A stretch of DNA of 64,000 nt, from NCBI RefSeq assembly GCF_004345855.1, contig NZ_SLXN01000004.1, forward strand, positions 310,001 to 374,000, given 5' to 3'. The notes under the pieces are model-generated. The model saw nothing but the letters and a program-made list of their open reading frames with translations. It did no database searches and was not told where the DNA came from. Positions 1 to 16,457 of the stretch are shown here, in pieces. Both the position numbers and the translations under genes were made by a program. This DNA comes from Sphingomonas sp. BK235. Lineage in GTDB: Bacteria > Pseudomonadota > Alphaproteobacteria > Sphingomonadales > Sphingomonadaceae. Within the stretch, counting starts at the first letter, position 1. Every line of letters starts with the position of its first letter.

Positions 1-133
1 GGGCGCGGTCGCGACCGCGAGCACCCAGCCGTGCGCGCAGTACCGCTACTCGAGCTACCGCGCGCCCAACCCGACGCTCAGCGTCAACAACTCGCTGTAC
101 TTGATCCGCGTCGGCGCGCGCTTCCGCTTCTAA
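1..133 (+). CDS. C-terminal end of an outer-membrane beta-barrel protein, probably a TonB-dependent receptor (partial)
   Basis: Only the last 43 residues are in the window, read from base 2 to the TAA at 131-133. The tail ends in LYLIRVGARFRF, an alternating hydrophobic strand closing on phenylalanine. That is the usual C-terminal signal of an outer-membrane barrel recognised by the BAM machinery. A TonB-dependent receptor (possibly Oar-like) is an inference from the strand pattern and from how common these receptors are in this genome; the plug and TonB box lie outside the window. A strong intrinsic terminator follows 25 bases after the stop, so this is the end of its transcript. A porin cannot be excluded. 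Confidence 0.5.
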   Translation, partial: GAVATASTQPCAQYRYSSYRAPNPTLSVNNSLYLIRVGARFRF

Positions 134-158
134 GCACGCCGCCCGAACGACCTGCTCA

Positions 159-195
159 GGCCGCCGCCCCAGCCCGGGGCGGCGGCCTTCCTTTT
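159..195 (+). terminator. Rho-independent terminator of the upstream outer-membrane protein gene
   Basis: A perfect 12-bp GC-only stem (159-170 paired with 176-187) with a 5-base loop is followed by TTCCTTTT. It begins 25 bases after the stop codon at 131-133 and ends before the histidine kinase start at 231, separating the two transcription units. Confidence 0.85.
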
Positions 196-230
196 GCGCC
201 AAGCGGTTCGCGGGTGTAGAGGGGGCGGCG

Positions 231-1394
231 ATGGCGACCTCCGCGACCCATGCGCCCCCCGCGCCTACCGCTCCCGCCCCGCCCCCGACCAACGCCGTCG
301 CGCCGGCGCGCCAGTTATTCGTGCGCCCCTTCTTCGAGGACAAGGCCGCCGCCTTCTGGAAGCTCCAGGCCGCGGGCTGGACCGGCTATATGCTGCTGCG
401 CTCGGTCTCGTCGCTGTCGGTCAGCTTCACGCTGAAATCGATCGTGCCGGTGATCATCGAGTCGATTGTCGGCTATTGCATCACTTTGCTGCTCTCGACG
501 CTGTACGGCTTCTACCGCCGGCTGCCGCGCGTGACGGGCATCATGCTCTCGATCTTCACGCTCTCGGCCGCGACCTTCCTCTACGCCACGCTCGACGCTT
601 TCTCGTTCAGCCTGATCAAGCTCGCCGCCCCCGGCATCGACCTGTCGGTGCTGCTCGCCACTTTGTTCCTCAACTTCACCGTGCTGGCGGGCTGGTCGGC
701 GCTGTATTTCGGGATCAACTTCTACCTGATCGTCGAGGACCAGATCGATCAGATGGAGCATCTCGAGAATCAGGCCTCGAGCGCGCAGCTGGCGATGCTG
801 CGCTATCAGCTCAACCCGCATTTCCTGTTCAACACGCTCAACTCGATCTCGACGCTGGTGCTGCTCAAGCAGACCGAGCGCGCCAACGCGATGCTGTCGC
901 GGCTCAGCTCGTTCCTGCGCTACACGCTCGCTAACGAGCCCACCGCGCACGTCACCGTCGCGCAGGAGATCGAGACGCTCAAGCTGTACCTCGAGATCGA
1001 GAAGATGCGGTTCGAGGAGCGGCTGCGCCCGAAATTCGAGGTCGACGCCGCGGTGGAGAAGGCGCGCTTGCCGTCGCTGCTGCTCCAGCCCCTGGTCGAG
1101 AATGCGATCAAATATGCGGTCACGCCGCAGGAGGATGGCGCCGAGATCTGCGTCACCGCGCGGCTCGTCGGCGACAGGGTGCTGCTCGGCGTATCCGACA
1201 CCGGTCCGGGCTTGATGCCGACCAAATCGCGGCCAAGCCTTTCCACCGGCGTCGGCATCGCCAATATCAGGGAGCGGCTGGCACAGGCTTACGGGCCTGA
1301 CCACCGCTTCGATGTGCGGGCCATGCCGACGGGCGGGTTCGGGGTCGAGATCGAGATCCCGTACCAGCGCGAAGTACCGAATAGAGAGGTGTGA
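231..1394 (+). CDS. LytS-type membrane sensor histidine kinase
   Basis: Sensor kinase of the His_kinase (PF06580)/LytS class, 387 residues. A proline-rich cytoplasmic start is followed by about four membrane segments (roughly residues 50-170), with no periplasmic sensor domain of note. The phospho-acceptor motif is QLNPHFLFNTLNS with His197. The N box is LVENAIKYAV (Asn291) and a G box DTGPGL lies near 323. The stop overlaps the start of the next gene as TGATG, so kinase and response regulator are translationally coupled and very likely partners. The signal is unknown. The start is the ATG at 231, just after an upstream terminator. Family assignment is firm; the process controlled is not visible. 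Confidence 0.9.
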   Translation: MATSATHAPPAPTAPAPPPTNAVAPARQLFVRPFFEDKAAAFWKLQAAGWTGYMLLRSVSSLSVSFTLKSIVPVIIESIVGYCITLLLSTLYGFYRRLPRVTGIMLSIFTLSAATFLYATLDAFSFSLIKLAAPGIDLSVLLATLFLNFTVLAGWSALYFGINFYLIVEDQIDQMEHLENQASSAQLAMLRYQLNPHFLFNTLNSISTLVLLKQTERANAMLSRLSSFLRYTLANEPTAHVTVAQEIETLKLYLEIEKMRFEERLRPKFEVDAAVEKARLPSLLLQPLVENAIKYAVTPQEDGAEICVTARLVGDRVLLGVSDTGPGLMPTKSRPSLSTGVGIANIRERLAQAYGPDHRFDVRAMPTGGFGVEIEIPYQREVPNREV

Positions 1395-2194
1395 TGAGCA
1401 TTCGTACCATTCTCGTCGACGACGAGCCGCTCGCGATCCAGGGGCTCGAGCTCCGCCTCGCGGCGCACGACGACGTCGAGATCATCGCCAAGTGCCAGAA
1501 CGGGCGCGAGGCGATCAGCGCGATCAAGACGCACAAGCCCGACCTCGTCTTCCTCGACATCCAGATGCCGGGCTTCGACGGTTTCTCGGTGGTGCAGGGG
1601 CTGATGGACGTCGAGCCACCGCTCTTCGTGTTCGTCACGGCCTATTCCGATCACGCGATCCGCGCCTTCGAGGCGCAGGCGACCGATTATCTGATGAAGC
1701 CGGTGGAGGAGGCGCGGCTGGCCGACACGCTCGACCGCGTGCGCCAGCGGCTGTCCGAGCGGCAGAGCGTCGGCGAGGCGGAGAAGCTCAAGGAGGTGCT
1801 CGCCGAGCATGCGCCGCAAGCAGCCGCCGAGATCGGCGACGGCGGTGACTCGGTCAACGCCAGCCGCTTCGAGAAGATGATCAACATCAAGGATCGCGGC
1901 CAGATCTTCCGCGTCGACGTCGACACGATCGAGCGGATCGACGCCGCGGGCGATTACATGTGCATCTACACCGGCGACAACACGCTGATCCTGCGCGAGA
2001 CGATGAAGGACCTCGAGAAGCGCCTCGACCCGCGGCGGTTCCAGCGCATCCACCGCTCGACCATCGTCAACCTCGACCTCGTCAAGCAGGTCAAGCCGCA
2101 CACCAACGGCGAGTGTTTCCTGGTGCTCGACTCGGGCGCGAGCGTGAAGGTGAGCCGCAGCTACCGCGACGTGGTGGCGCGCTTCGTCCATTGA
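1394..2194 (+). CDS. LytTR-family response regulator
   Basis: Response regulator of 266 residues. The N-terminal receiver domain (about 1-120) has acidic residues in VDDEP, phospho-acceptor Asp55 in FLDIQMPG and the conserved Lys in TDYLMKP. After a linker there is a LytTR DNA-binding domain (about 160-266) with the typical DYMCIYTGDN and FQRIHRSTIVN segments. The ATG at 1394 is chosen because it overlaps the kinase stop and has GAGAGG just upstream; a GTG three bases earlier is the alternative. It pairs with the LytS-type kinase and should act as a DNA-binding transcription regulator. Target genes cannot be read from the sequence. Confidence 0.92.
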   Translation: MSIRTILVDDEPLAIQGLELRLAAHDDVEIIAKCQNGREAISAIKTHKPDLVFLDIQMPGFDGFSVVQGLMDVEPPLFVFVTAYSDHAIRAFEAQATDYLMKPVEEARLADTLDRVRQRLSERQSVGEAEKLKEVLAEHAPQAAAEIGDGGDSVNASRFEKMINIKDRGQIFRVDVDTIERIDAAGDYMCIYTGDNTLILRETMKDLEKRLDPRRFQRIHRSTIVNLDLVKQVKPHTNGECFLVLDSGASVKVSRSYRDVVARFVH

Positions 2195-3117
2195 GCGACG
2201 CGCCCGTCCGCGTCGACGCGCTCTACCGCTTCGCGCGGCTCGACGACCCGCACGCGCTGCGTGGCCCGTTGCTGGAGCTCGCGCGCGCGGGCGGCGTGCG
2301 CGGCACGCTGCTGCTCGCGGGCGAGGGGGTGAACGGCACGGTGGCGGGTACGCCCGAAGCGCTCGACCGGCTCCTCGCGCCGATCCGCGCGCTGCCGGGC
2401 GGGGCGCTGTCGCTCAAGCATAGCTGGGCCGACGCCTCGCCGTTCCACCGGCTCAAGGTCAAGGTGAAGCGCGAGATCGTCACGATGGGCGAGCCGGTCG
2501 ACCCGCTCACCGAGGCCGGGAGCTATGTGGCGCCGGCCGAGTGGAACGCGCTGATCGACGATCCCGCCACGCTCGTGATCGACACGCGCAACGCCTATGA
2601 GGTGCGCGTCGGCAGCTTCGCCGGCGCCGTCGACCCGGGCACCGCGAGCTTCGCCGATTTCCCCGCCTGGTTCCGCGCCCATCGCGACACCTTGCTGGCG
2701 GGCAAGACGCGCGTGGCGATGTTCTGCACCGGCGGTATCCGCTGCGAGAAGTCGACCGCGCTGCTCCGGCGCGAGGGGGTCGAGCAGGTCCACCATCTCG
2801 ACGGCGGCATCCTGCGTTATCTCGAGGAGGTGCCCGCCGCGGAGAGCCGCTGGTCGGGCGAATGTTTCGTGTTCGACCAGCGCGTCGCGGTCGGCCATGG
2901 CTTGGTGGCGGGGACGCACCTGCTGTGTCACGCCTGCCGCATGCCGGTGAGCGCGGCGGATCGCGCCTCGCCGCTGTACGTCGAGGGGGTGAGCTGCCCC
3001 GCCTGCCACGACTCGCGCGACGACGCGCAGCGCGCCGGCTACGCCGAGCGCCACCGCCAGCAGCGGCTCGCCGAGGCGCGCGGCGAGGCGCATGTCGGGC
3101 GACGGTTCGAGGGGTGA
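2191..3117 (+). CDS. trhO: tRNA uridine(34) hydroxylase / rhodanese-domain protein
   Basis: About 308 residues matching the YceA/TrhO family, which makes 5-hydroxyuridine at the wobble position of some tRNAs. An N-terminal acylphosphatase-like region (about 1-100) is followed by a rhodanese domain with the catalytic-type Cys179 in MFCTGGIRCEKS. The C-terminal part carries paired cysteines (CHACRMP and CPACHD) usual in this family. The frame is open well upstream; the likely start is the TTG at 2191, which overlaps the response-regulator stop (TTGA). That gives the expected family length and makes it the third gene of a coupled operon. A functional tie to the two-component pair is not obvious and may be only co-transcription. 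Confidence 0.85.
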   Translation: MSDAPVRVDALYRFARLDDPHALRGPLLELARAGGVRGTLLLAGEGVNGTVAGTPEALDRLLAPIRALPGGALSLKHSWADASPFHRLKVKVKREIVTMGEPVDPLTEAGSYVAPAEWNALIDDPATLVIDTRNAYEVRVGSFAGAVDPGTASFADFPAWFRAHRDTLLAGKTRVAMFCTGGIRCEKSTALLRREGVEQVHHLDGGILRYLEEVPAAESRWSGECFVFDQRVAVGHGLVAGTHLLCHACRMPVSAADRASPLYVEGVSCPACHDSRDDAQRAGYAERHRQQRLAEARGEAHVGRRFEG

Positions 3118-3120
3118 GCG

Positions 3121-3198
3121 GTGTTCCTGCGCACGCAGGAATGCAGGGTGACGGGGCGCATCGCCCGCGGCACCGTGCTCCTACCTGCGCAGGAGCAC
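3121..3198 (+). repeat. Family B palindromic repeat, copy 1 (about 78 bp)
   Basis: The element opens with GTGTTCCTGCG and closes with CTGCGCAGGAGCAC, so its ends are inverted. An internal inverted segment surrounds CAGGGTGACGG. Length and ends match the copies at 10058-10134 (inside glgA) and 49645-49722. It follows the trhO stop directly. Between it and the next repeat lies a 45-base, nearly pure pyrimidine tract (about 3217-3265) built on a CTCCCCTT-like unit. Confidence 0.7.
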
Positions 3199-3265
3199 GG
3201 TACCGCCCTACTCTGACCCCCTTTCCCCCTTCTCCCCTTCTCCCCTTCTCCCTTGCCCCTTTTTC

Positions 3266-3359
3266 CGTCATCCCGGCGCAGGCCGGGATCCACCGTGCCG
3301 CATACTCGAGGCGGGAGGCGCCTGCGGGACCGTGGATCCCGGCCTGCGCCGGGATGACG
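3266..3359 (+). repeat. Family A palindromic repeat, copy 1 (about 94 bp)
   Basis: A perfect 28-bp inverted repeat: 3266-3293, starting CGTCATCCCGGCGCAGG, pairs with 3332-3359 around a 38-base loop. It lies in the 340-base gap between trhO and the ABC-F gene. Together with family B copy 1 and the pyrimidine tract it accounts for most of that gap. The structure recurs many times in the window. It makes short spurious reading frames ending in PGSSPG-like peptides, which are not genes. Confidence 0.85.
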
Positions 3360-3457
3360 AAAGGAGTGGGGAGCGCCGGGGCGCCTCTCGCACCGCACCA
3401 CACGGCTCCACCCAACCCACCTTCCCGCCCCGCCCGCGATCGGGTAGACGCGCGCGC

Positions 3458-5320
3458 ATGCTCAACCTCAACGGCATCACCGTGCGCCTCGGCGGGCGCA
3501 CGATCCTCGACGGCGCGACCGCGGCGCTGCCGCCCGGCAGCCGCGTCGGCCTGATCGGGCGCAACGGCGCGGGCAAGTCGACGCTGGTGCGCGTCATCGC
3601 GGGCCAGCTCGAGCCCGACGACGGCTCCGCCGACATGCCCAAGGGCGCGCGGCTCGGCTATATCGCGCAGGAGGCGCCCGCGGGCGACGCCACGCCGTTC
3701 GACACCGTGATCGCCGCCGACCTCGAGCGCGCCGCGCTGATGATCGAGAGCGAGACCTGCGAGGACCCCGACCGGCTCGGCGACGTCTACGAGCGGCTGA
3801 TCGCGATCGACGCCTACACCGCCCCCGCGCGCGCGGCGCAGATCCTGATCGGGCTCGGCTTCGACGAGGAGATGCAGCAGCGCCCGCTCGACAGTTTCTC
3901 GGGCGGGTGGAAGATGCGCGTCGCGCTCGCCGCGCTGCTCTTCTCGCAACCGGACCTGCTGCTGCTCGACGAGCCCTCGAACCACCTCGACCTCGAGGCG
4001 GTGATGTGGCTGGAGGATTTCCTCAAAAGCTATCCCGCGACGATCGTCGTGGTCAGCCACGAGCGCGACTTCCTCAACAACGTCGTCGACCATATCCTCC
4101 ACCTCCAGGGCGGCAAGATCACGCTCTACCCGGGCGGCTATGACGCGTTCGAGCGCCAGCGCGCCGAGCGCATGGCGCAGCTCGAGGCGGCGCGCGCCAA
4201 CCAGGCGGCGCAGCGCGAGAAGCTCCAGGCCTATATCGCCAAGAACTCGGCCCGCGCCTCCACCGCCAAACAGGCGCAGAGCCGGCAGAAGATGCTCGCC
4301 AAGATGCAGCCGATCGCGGAGATGGCGAACGACCCGACCTTGTCGTTCGGCTTCCCCGACCCGAGCGAGCTGCGCCCGCCGCTGATCACGCTCGATCTCG
4401 CCAGCGTCGGCTATAATGCGACGCCGATCCTCAAGCGGCTCAACCTGCGGCTCGATCCCGACGACCGCGTCGCTTTGCTCGGGCGCAACGGCAACGGCAA
4501 GACCACGCTGGCGCGGCTGCTCGCGGCGCAGCTGACCCCGCTGGAGGGCGCGATGAACGCGACGCCCAAGATGAAGGTCGGCTATTTCACGCAATATCAG
4601 GTGGAAGAGCTCGACACCGACGACACGCCGCTCGAGCATATGACGCGCATCATGCGGGGCGCCACGCCCGCCGCGGTGCGCGCGCAGCTCGGCCGCTTCG
4701 GCTTCTCGGGCGACAAGGCGACCACCAAGGTCGGCAAGCTCTCGGGCGGCGAGCGCGCGCGGCTGGCGCTGGCGCTGATCACGCGCGAGGCGCCGCACCT
4801 GCTGATCCTCGACGAGCCGACCAACCACCTCGACGTCGACGCACGCGAGGCTTTGGTGCAGGCGCTCAACGCTTATTCGGGCGCGGTGGTGCTGGTCAGC
4901 CACGATCGCCACATGCTCGAGCTCACCGCCGACCGGCTGGTGCTGGTCGACGAGGGCACCGCGCGCGAGTTCGACGGCAGCCTCGACGATTACATCGCCT
5001 TCGTGCTCAAGGGCGATCCCGCCAAGCCGGGGATGAGCAAGGCCGAGCGCAAGGCCGACAAGAAGGCCGCGGCGGAGCGGCGCGACCGCGACGCCGCGCT
5101 GCGCAAGACGGTGCGCGAGCTGGAGGCAGAGATCGCGCGGCTCACCGCGGAGCGATCGGGCATCGAGCGCGCGATGGCGGATCCGAGTGGCGCCGACCCG
5201 CGCTGGCGCGGCAAGGCGATGGGCGAGCTGAGCCGGATGCGCGGCGACGTGCAGGCGGTGCTCGACACGGTCGAGCTGCGCTGGATGGAGGCGAGCGAGA
5301 CGCTGGAGAGCGCCAACTGA
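3458..5320 (+). CDS. ABC-F family ATPase (ribosome-associated type)
   Basis: Soluble 620-residue protein with two ABC ATPase domains and no membrane segments, the layout of ABC-F translation factors. Walker A of domain 1 is GRNGAGKS (34-41), with signature SGGWKMR and Walker B LLLLDEPSNHLD. Domain 2 has GRNGNGKTT, signature SGGERARL and LLILDEPTNHLD. Between them is the charged helical arm typical of the family. The tail is Lys/Arg/Glu-rich and probably coiled-coil. The arm and tail look most like the YheS/Uup branch. The ATG at 3458 is chosen because sequence upstream is repeat-derived. It likely acts on the ribosome; which stall it relieves is unknown. Confidence 0.9.
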   Translation: MLNLNGITVRLGGRTILDGATAALPPGSRVGLIGRNGAGKSTLVRVIAGQLEPDDGSADMPKGARLGYIAQEAPAGDATPFDTVIAADLERAALMIESETCEDPDRLGDVYERLIAIDAYTAPARAAQILIGLGFDEEMQQRPLDSFSGGWKMRVALAALLFSQPDLLLLDEPSNHLDLEAVMWLEDFLKSYPATIVVVSHERDFLNNVVDHILHLQGGKITLYPGGYDAFERQRAERMAQLEAARANQAAQREKLQAYIAKNSARASTAKQAQSRQKMLAKMQPIAEMANDPTLSFGFPDPSELRPPLITLDLASVGYNATPILKRLNLRLDPDDRVALLGRNGNGKTTLARLLAAQLTPLEGAMNATPKMKVGYFTQYQVEELDTDDTPLEHMTRIMRGATPAAVRAQLGRFGFSGDKATTKVGKLSGGERARLALALITREAPHLLILDEPTNHLDVDAREALVQALNAYSGAVVLVSHDRHMLELTADRLVLVDEGTAREFDGSLDDYIAFVLKGDPAKPGMSKAERKADKKAAAERRDRDAALRKTVRELEAEIARLTAERSGIERAMADPSGADPRWRGKAMGELSRMRGDVQAVLDTVELRWMEASETLESAN

Positions 5321-5367
5321 GGGGGGGGCGCTGCCGGCAGGGTGATGCTCCCGCCGCGGCGGCGCGC

Positions 5368-10318
<4,951 letters not shown>

Positions 10319-10319
10319 G

Positions 10320-11579
10320 TCAGCCGAGGCGATCGATCATCGGCTGGGTGATCAGGCAGATCCCCTTGTCGGTGCGGCGAAAGCGCTGCGCGTCGAGCGC
10401 GGGATCCTCGCCGACGACCAGCCCGTCGGGGATGATCACGCCACGGTCGAGCACCACCTTGCTCAGCTTGGCGCCGCGGCCGATGTGGCAATAAGGCAGC
10501 ACCACCGCCTCGTCGAGCGACGAGAAGCTGTGCGCGCGCACTCCGGTCGACACCAGGCTGCGATGGACGTTCGAGCCCGAGATGATCGTGTCGCCCGCGA
10601 TCAGGCTGGATACCGCCTGGCCGCGCCGCCCCTCGATGTCGTGGACGAACTTGGCCGGCGGGGTCAGCTCGGAATAGGTCCACAGCGGCCACTCGCGGTC
10701 GTACAGGTCGAGCTGCGGCACCACGTCGGTGAGGTCGATGCTCGCCTCCCAATAGGCGTCGACCGTGCCGACGTCGCGCCAATAGGCCGCGGGCTCCTCG
10801 GGCGAGCGGACGCAGCTGGCGGAGAAGCGGTGCGCATAGGCGTTGCCGTTCTTCACCAGGTACGGGATGATGTCCTTGCCGAAGTCGCGCGCCGACCCCT
10901 CGGTCGCCGCGTCGCGGCGCAGCTGGTCAATCAGCAGCCGCGTGTGGAAGACGTAGATGCCGAGGCTGGCGAGCGCGAGATCGGGCTGGCCCGGGATCGA
11001 CGGCGGGTCGGCCGGCTTCTCGACAAAATCGATGATGCGATCCTGCTCGTCGACGTGCATCACACCGAAGGCGCTGGCTTCGTGCCGCGGCACCTCGAGG
11101 CACGCCACGGTGACGTCGGCACCGCTGTCGCAGTGCTGCCGCAGCATGATCTCATAGTCCATCTTGTAGATGTGATCGCCCGCCAGGATCACCATGAACT
11201 CGGGCGCGATGTCCTGGATGATGTCGATGTTCTGGTAGACCGCGTCGGCGGTGCCCTCATACCATTGGAACTCGCTGATGCGCTGCGAGGCGGGCAGGAT
11301 GTCGAAGCTCTCGTTGCGCTCGGGGCGGAGGAAGTTCCAGCCGCGCTGCAGATGGCGGATCAGCGAGTGCGCCTTGTATTGCGTCGCAACACCGATCCGC
11401 CGGATGCCCGAGTTGATCGCGTTGGACAGCGCGAAATCGATGATCCGGCTCTTGCCGCCGAAATAGACGGCTGGTTTCGCTCGCGTATCGGTAAGTTCCT
11501 TGAGACGGCTTCCGCGCCCGCCGGCCAGAACATAGGCCATGGCATCGCGTGCCAGCGGCTGACCTCTGCGTTCGTCCAC
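10320..11579 (-). CDS. glgC: Glucose-1-phosphate adenylyltransferase (ADP-glucose pyrophosphorylase)
   Basis: Makes ADP-glucose from ATP and glucose-1-phosphate, the committed step of glycogen synthesis. It is 419 residues. The nucleotidyltransferase signature [16 protein letters not shown] lies near the N-terminus, followed by [15 protein letters not shown]. The catalytic-region motif [10 protein letters not shown] and the sugar-phosphate site VEKPAD are present. The C-terminal part is a left-handed beta-helix with hexapeptide-like repeats. The start is GTG at 11579, backed by a strong AGGGAGGAG ribosome site about 7 bases upstream; the later ATG at residue 14 would cut the N-terminus. It is the first gene of glgC-glgA-pgm-glgX; its promoter should lie in 11580-11837. 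Confidence 0.95.
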   Translation of the reverse strand: MDERRGQPLARDAMAYVLAGGRGSRLKELTDTRAKPAVYFGGKSRIIDFALSNAINSGIRRIGVATQYKAHSLIRHLQRGWNFLRPERNESFDILPASQRISEFQWYEGTADAVYQNIDIIQDIAPEFMVILAGDHIYKMDYEIMLRQHCDSGADVTVACLEVPRHEASAFGVMHVDEQDRIIDFVEKPADPPSIPGQPDLALASLGIYVFHTRLLIDQLRRDAATEGSARDFGKDIIPYLVKNGNAYAHRFSASCVRSPEEPAAYWRDVGTVDAYWEASIDLTDVVPQLDLYDREWPLWTYSELTPPAKFVHDIEGRRGQAVSSLIAGDTIISGSNVHRSLVSTGVRAHSFSSLDEAVVLPYCHIGRGAKLSKVVLDRGVIIPDGLVVGEDPALDAQRFRRTDKGICLITQPMIDRLG

Positions 11580-11632
11580 GTCAGACTCCTCCCTGTATCG
11601 TCTTTACTGCCGCGCGTCGGCCGGTTAGGTTC

Positions 11633-11657
11633 GGAACGCTCGAGCAGATTCCGCGTT
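11633..11657 (+). promoter_or_regulatory. EcfG-type (general stress response) promoter
   Basis: GGAAC at 11633-11637 and CGTT at 11654-11657 are separated by exactly 16 bases. This fits the published sphingomonad/alphaproteobacterial EcfG consensus GGAAC-N16/17-CGTT. The downstream gene on this strand is the 39-codon reading frame starting at 11711, about 53 bases away. The minus-strand glgC gene points the other way. The match is exact, but activity is inference. Confidence 0.6.
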
Positions 11658-11710
11658 GCTCAGTCAGTGATGGCGTATCAAGGAACGACAATGATAAGAG
11701 AGGATCTGCA

Positions 11711-11830
11711 ATGGATCGCGCATATCCGTATCGTTCGCCCGACGGTCTGATCCGCGGGTTGATGACGGCCATTATTCCCTCGATCCTGGCCTGGGCCATG
11801 ATCATCGCGGTGCTCACGCGGATCTTCTGA
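11711..11830 (+). CDS. Small single-span membrane protein (39 residues), probably stress-induced
   Basis: The frame encodes 39 residues: a polar N-terminus (MDRAYPYRSPDGLIRG) followed by one hydrophobic helix of about 20 residues ending in TRIF. An AGAGAGG ribosome site precedes the ATG at 11711 by about 7 bases. The gene sits in the only sizeable gap of the glycogen cluster, on the opposite strand, and stops 7 bases before the end of glgB. An exact EcfG-type promoter lies upstream at 11633-11657. I do not recognise the family. The combination of ribosome site, promoter, membrane helix and placement supports a real gene. A role in glycogen metabolism is not implied by position alone. Confidence 0.55.
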   Translation: MDRAYPYRSPDGLIRGLMTAIIPSILAWAMIIAVLTRIF

Positions 11831-11837
11831 CCGCGGC

Positions 11838-13999
11838 TCACTCTTCGAACTCCAGCATCACGGTCGCCAGCGGCGGCAGGGTCACATCAGCATAGCCCGC
11901 CGCCGCGACGACGCCGCCGAGATTGCCGAGCCCCGACCCCCAATATTCCTGCGCGTCCGAGTTGATCAGCTCGCGCCAGCGTCCCTCCAGCGGCAACGGC
12001 ACGCGATAGGGCATCCGCGCCACCGGGGTCATGTTCACGATCACCGCTACCGGCGGTGCACCGGGCGCGCGACGCAGCCAGGCGAACACGGAGTTCTCCG
12101 CGTCGTCGCCGATCAGCCACTCGAAGCCCTCGGCCTCGCAGTCGCGCGCGTGCAGCGCGCGCCGCTCGCGATAGACCTTGTTGAGATCGCGCACGAGCTT
12201 GCGCACCCCGTCATGCGCGGACGAGTTGGTCAGCCCCCAGTCGAGCGCGCGCTCCTCGCTCCACTCCTGGCGCTGCGCGAACTCCTGCCCCATGAACAGC
12301 AGCTTCTTGCCGGGATAGCCCCACATCATCGCGTAATAAGCGCGCAGGTTGGCGAACTTCTGCCAATCGTCGCCGGCCATCTTGGTGAGCATCGAGCCCT
12401 TGCCGTGCACCACCTCGTCGTGGCTGATCGGCAGGACGAAATTCTCGCTGAAGGCGTAGACCAGCCCGAAGGTGATATTGTGGTGGTGGTGGCGGCGGTG
12501 GATCGGGTCGCGCGCCATATATTGGAGCGTGTCGTGCATCCAGCCCATGTTCCACTTGAAGCCGAAGCCGAGCGCGCTGGCGGCGCCCTCGTCATAGGCC
12601 GGCGTGGTCACGCCGGGCCAGCTGGTCGATTCCTCCGCCACGGTGATCACGCCGGGGTGGCGCGCGTAGACTGCCTTGTTGGTGGCGCGCAGGAAGTTCA
12701 CCGCTTCCCAGTTCTCGCGCCCGCCCTCGGTATTGGGGATCCACTCGCCGGCCTTGCGCGAATAGTCGCGGTACAGCATCGACGCCACCGCATCGACGCG
12801 CAGCCCGTCGACATGGTAGCGCTCGGCCCAGAACAACGCGTTGTTGACGAGGAAGGCGGACACCTCGCGCCGCCCGAAATTGTAGATCGCGGTGTTCCAG
12901 TCGGGGTGGTAGCCCAGCCGCGGGTCCTGGTGCTCGTACAAAGCGGTGCCGTCGAAATGCGCGAGCCCGTGCGCGTCGGTCGGGAAATGCGCGGGCACCC
13001 AGTCGAGCAGCACGCCCAGCCCGGCGCGGTGCGCGCCGTCGACGAAGCGCGCGAACCCCTCATGGTCGCCGAAGCGCGCGCTGGGCGCGAACAGCCCGGT
13101 GGTCTGATAGCCCCAGCTCGGATCATAGGGATGTTCCGAGATCGGCATGAACTCGATGTGCGTGAAGCCCATCGCCACGGCATAAGGGATCAGCCGCTCG
13201 GCGAGCTGGTCCCAGCTGAGATACCAGCCGTTCTCGTCGCGGTCCCAGCTGCCGGCGTGGACCTCATAGATGCTGACCGGCACGCGCCGCGGGTCGACCG
13301 AGGCCCAGGCGTCGCGGTGCGCGTCGTCGCCCCATTCGTGGGTCGGCGGCGCGGTGGTGAGCGAGGCGGTCTTGGGGCGCAGCTCGGCGGCGAAGGCGTA
13401 GGGGTCGGCCTTGAGCGGCTGCATCACGCCGTCGGGGCCGGTGATGGCATATTTGTAGGCGCGGCCGGCGCCGATGTCGGGGAGGAAGATCTCCCACACG
13501 CCGGTGTCGGCGCGCAGCCGCATACCGTGGCGGCGCGCGTCCCAGTCGTTGAAGTCGCCCACCACCGCGACGCGCCGCGCGTTGGGCGCCCACACCGCGA
13601 AATGCACGCCGTCCGCGCCCTCGTGGTGGAGCAGGTGCGCGCCGAGCTTGTCGTAGAGGCGGAAATGCGTCCCCTCGTTCATCAGCAGGTCGTCGACCGG
13701 GCCGAGCACGGGGCCGAAACTGTACGGGTCGGTCACCCACCATTCCGCCCCGCCGCCGCGCGCGCGGTAGCGCAGCGGCTGCGGATCACCCGCGATGACG
13801 CCCTCGAACAGCCCGCGGTCGTCGACGCGGTCGAGCGTGCCGAGCGGCGCGCCCGCGAGCGTGTGCGGCTCGGCGCTTTCCGCGCCCGGTATCCAGGCGC
13901 GCGCGAACGTCCCGTCGGGACCGGCATGCGCGCCGAGCAGAGCGAAGGGATCGGCGCTGGTGCCGTCGAGCAGCGCGTCGATCGCTGCCGCCGGCGGCC

Positions 14000-14003
<4 letters not shown>
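11838..14003 (-). CDS. glgB: 1,4-alpha-glucan branching enzyme
   Basis: GH13 branching enzyme, 721 residues, normal for the GlgB class. An N1 domain and CBM48 (WAPNARRVAVVGDFNDWD) precede the barrel. Catalytic features are HVDGLRVDAVASML (nucleophile Asp), ITVAEESTSWPG (acid/base Glu) and LPISHDEVVHGKGSM. The GTG at 14003 overlaps the glgP stop as GTGA and yields the expected length; a start further upstream would run into glgP. It introduces alpha-1,6 branches into the polymer made by GlgA. It forms a two-gene coupled unit with glgP, separated from glgC by the small plus-strand gene. Confidence 0.95.
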
Positions 14004-16423
<2,420 letters not shown>

Positions 16424-16457
16424 GTGTCTGCCCCCGGGGTGATAGTCGTTGCGTATC

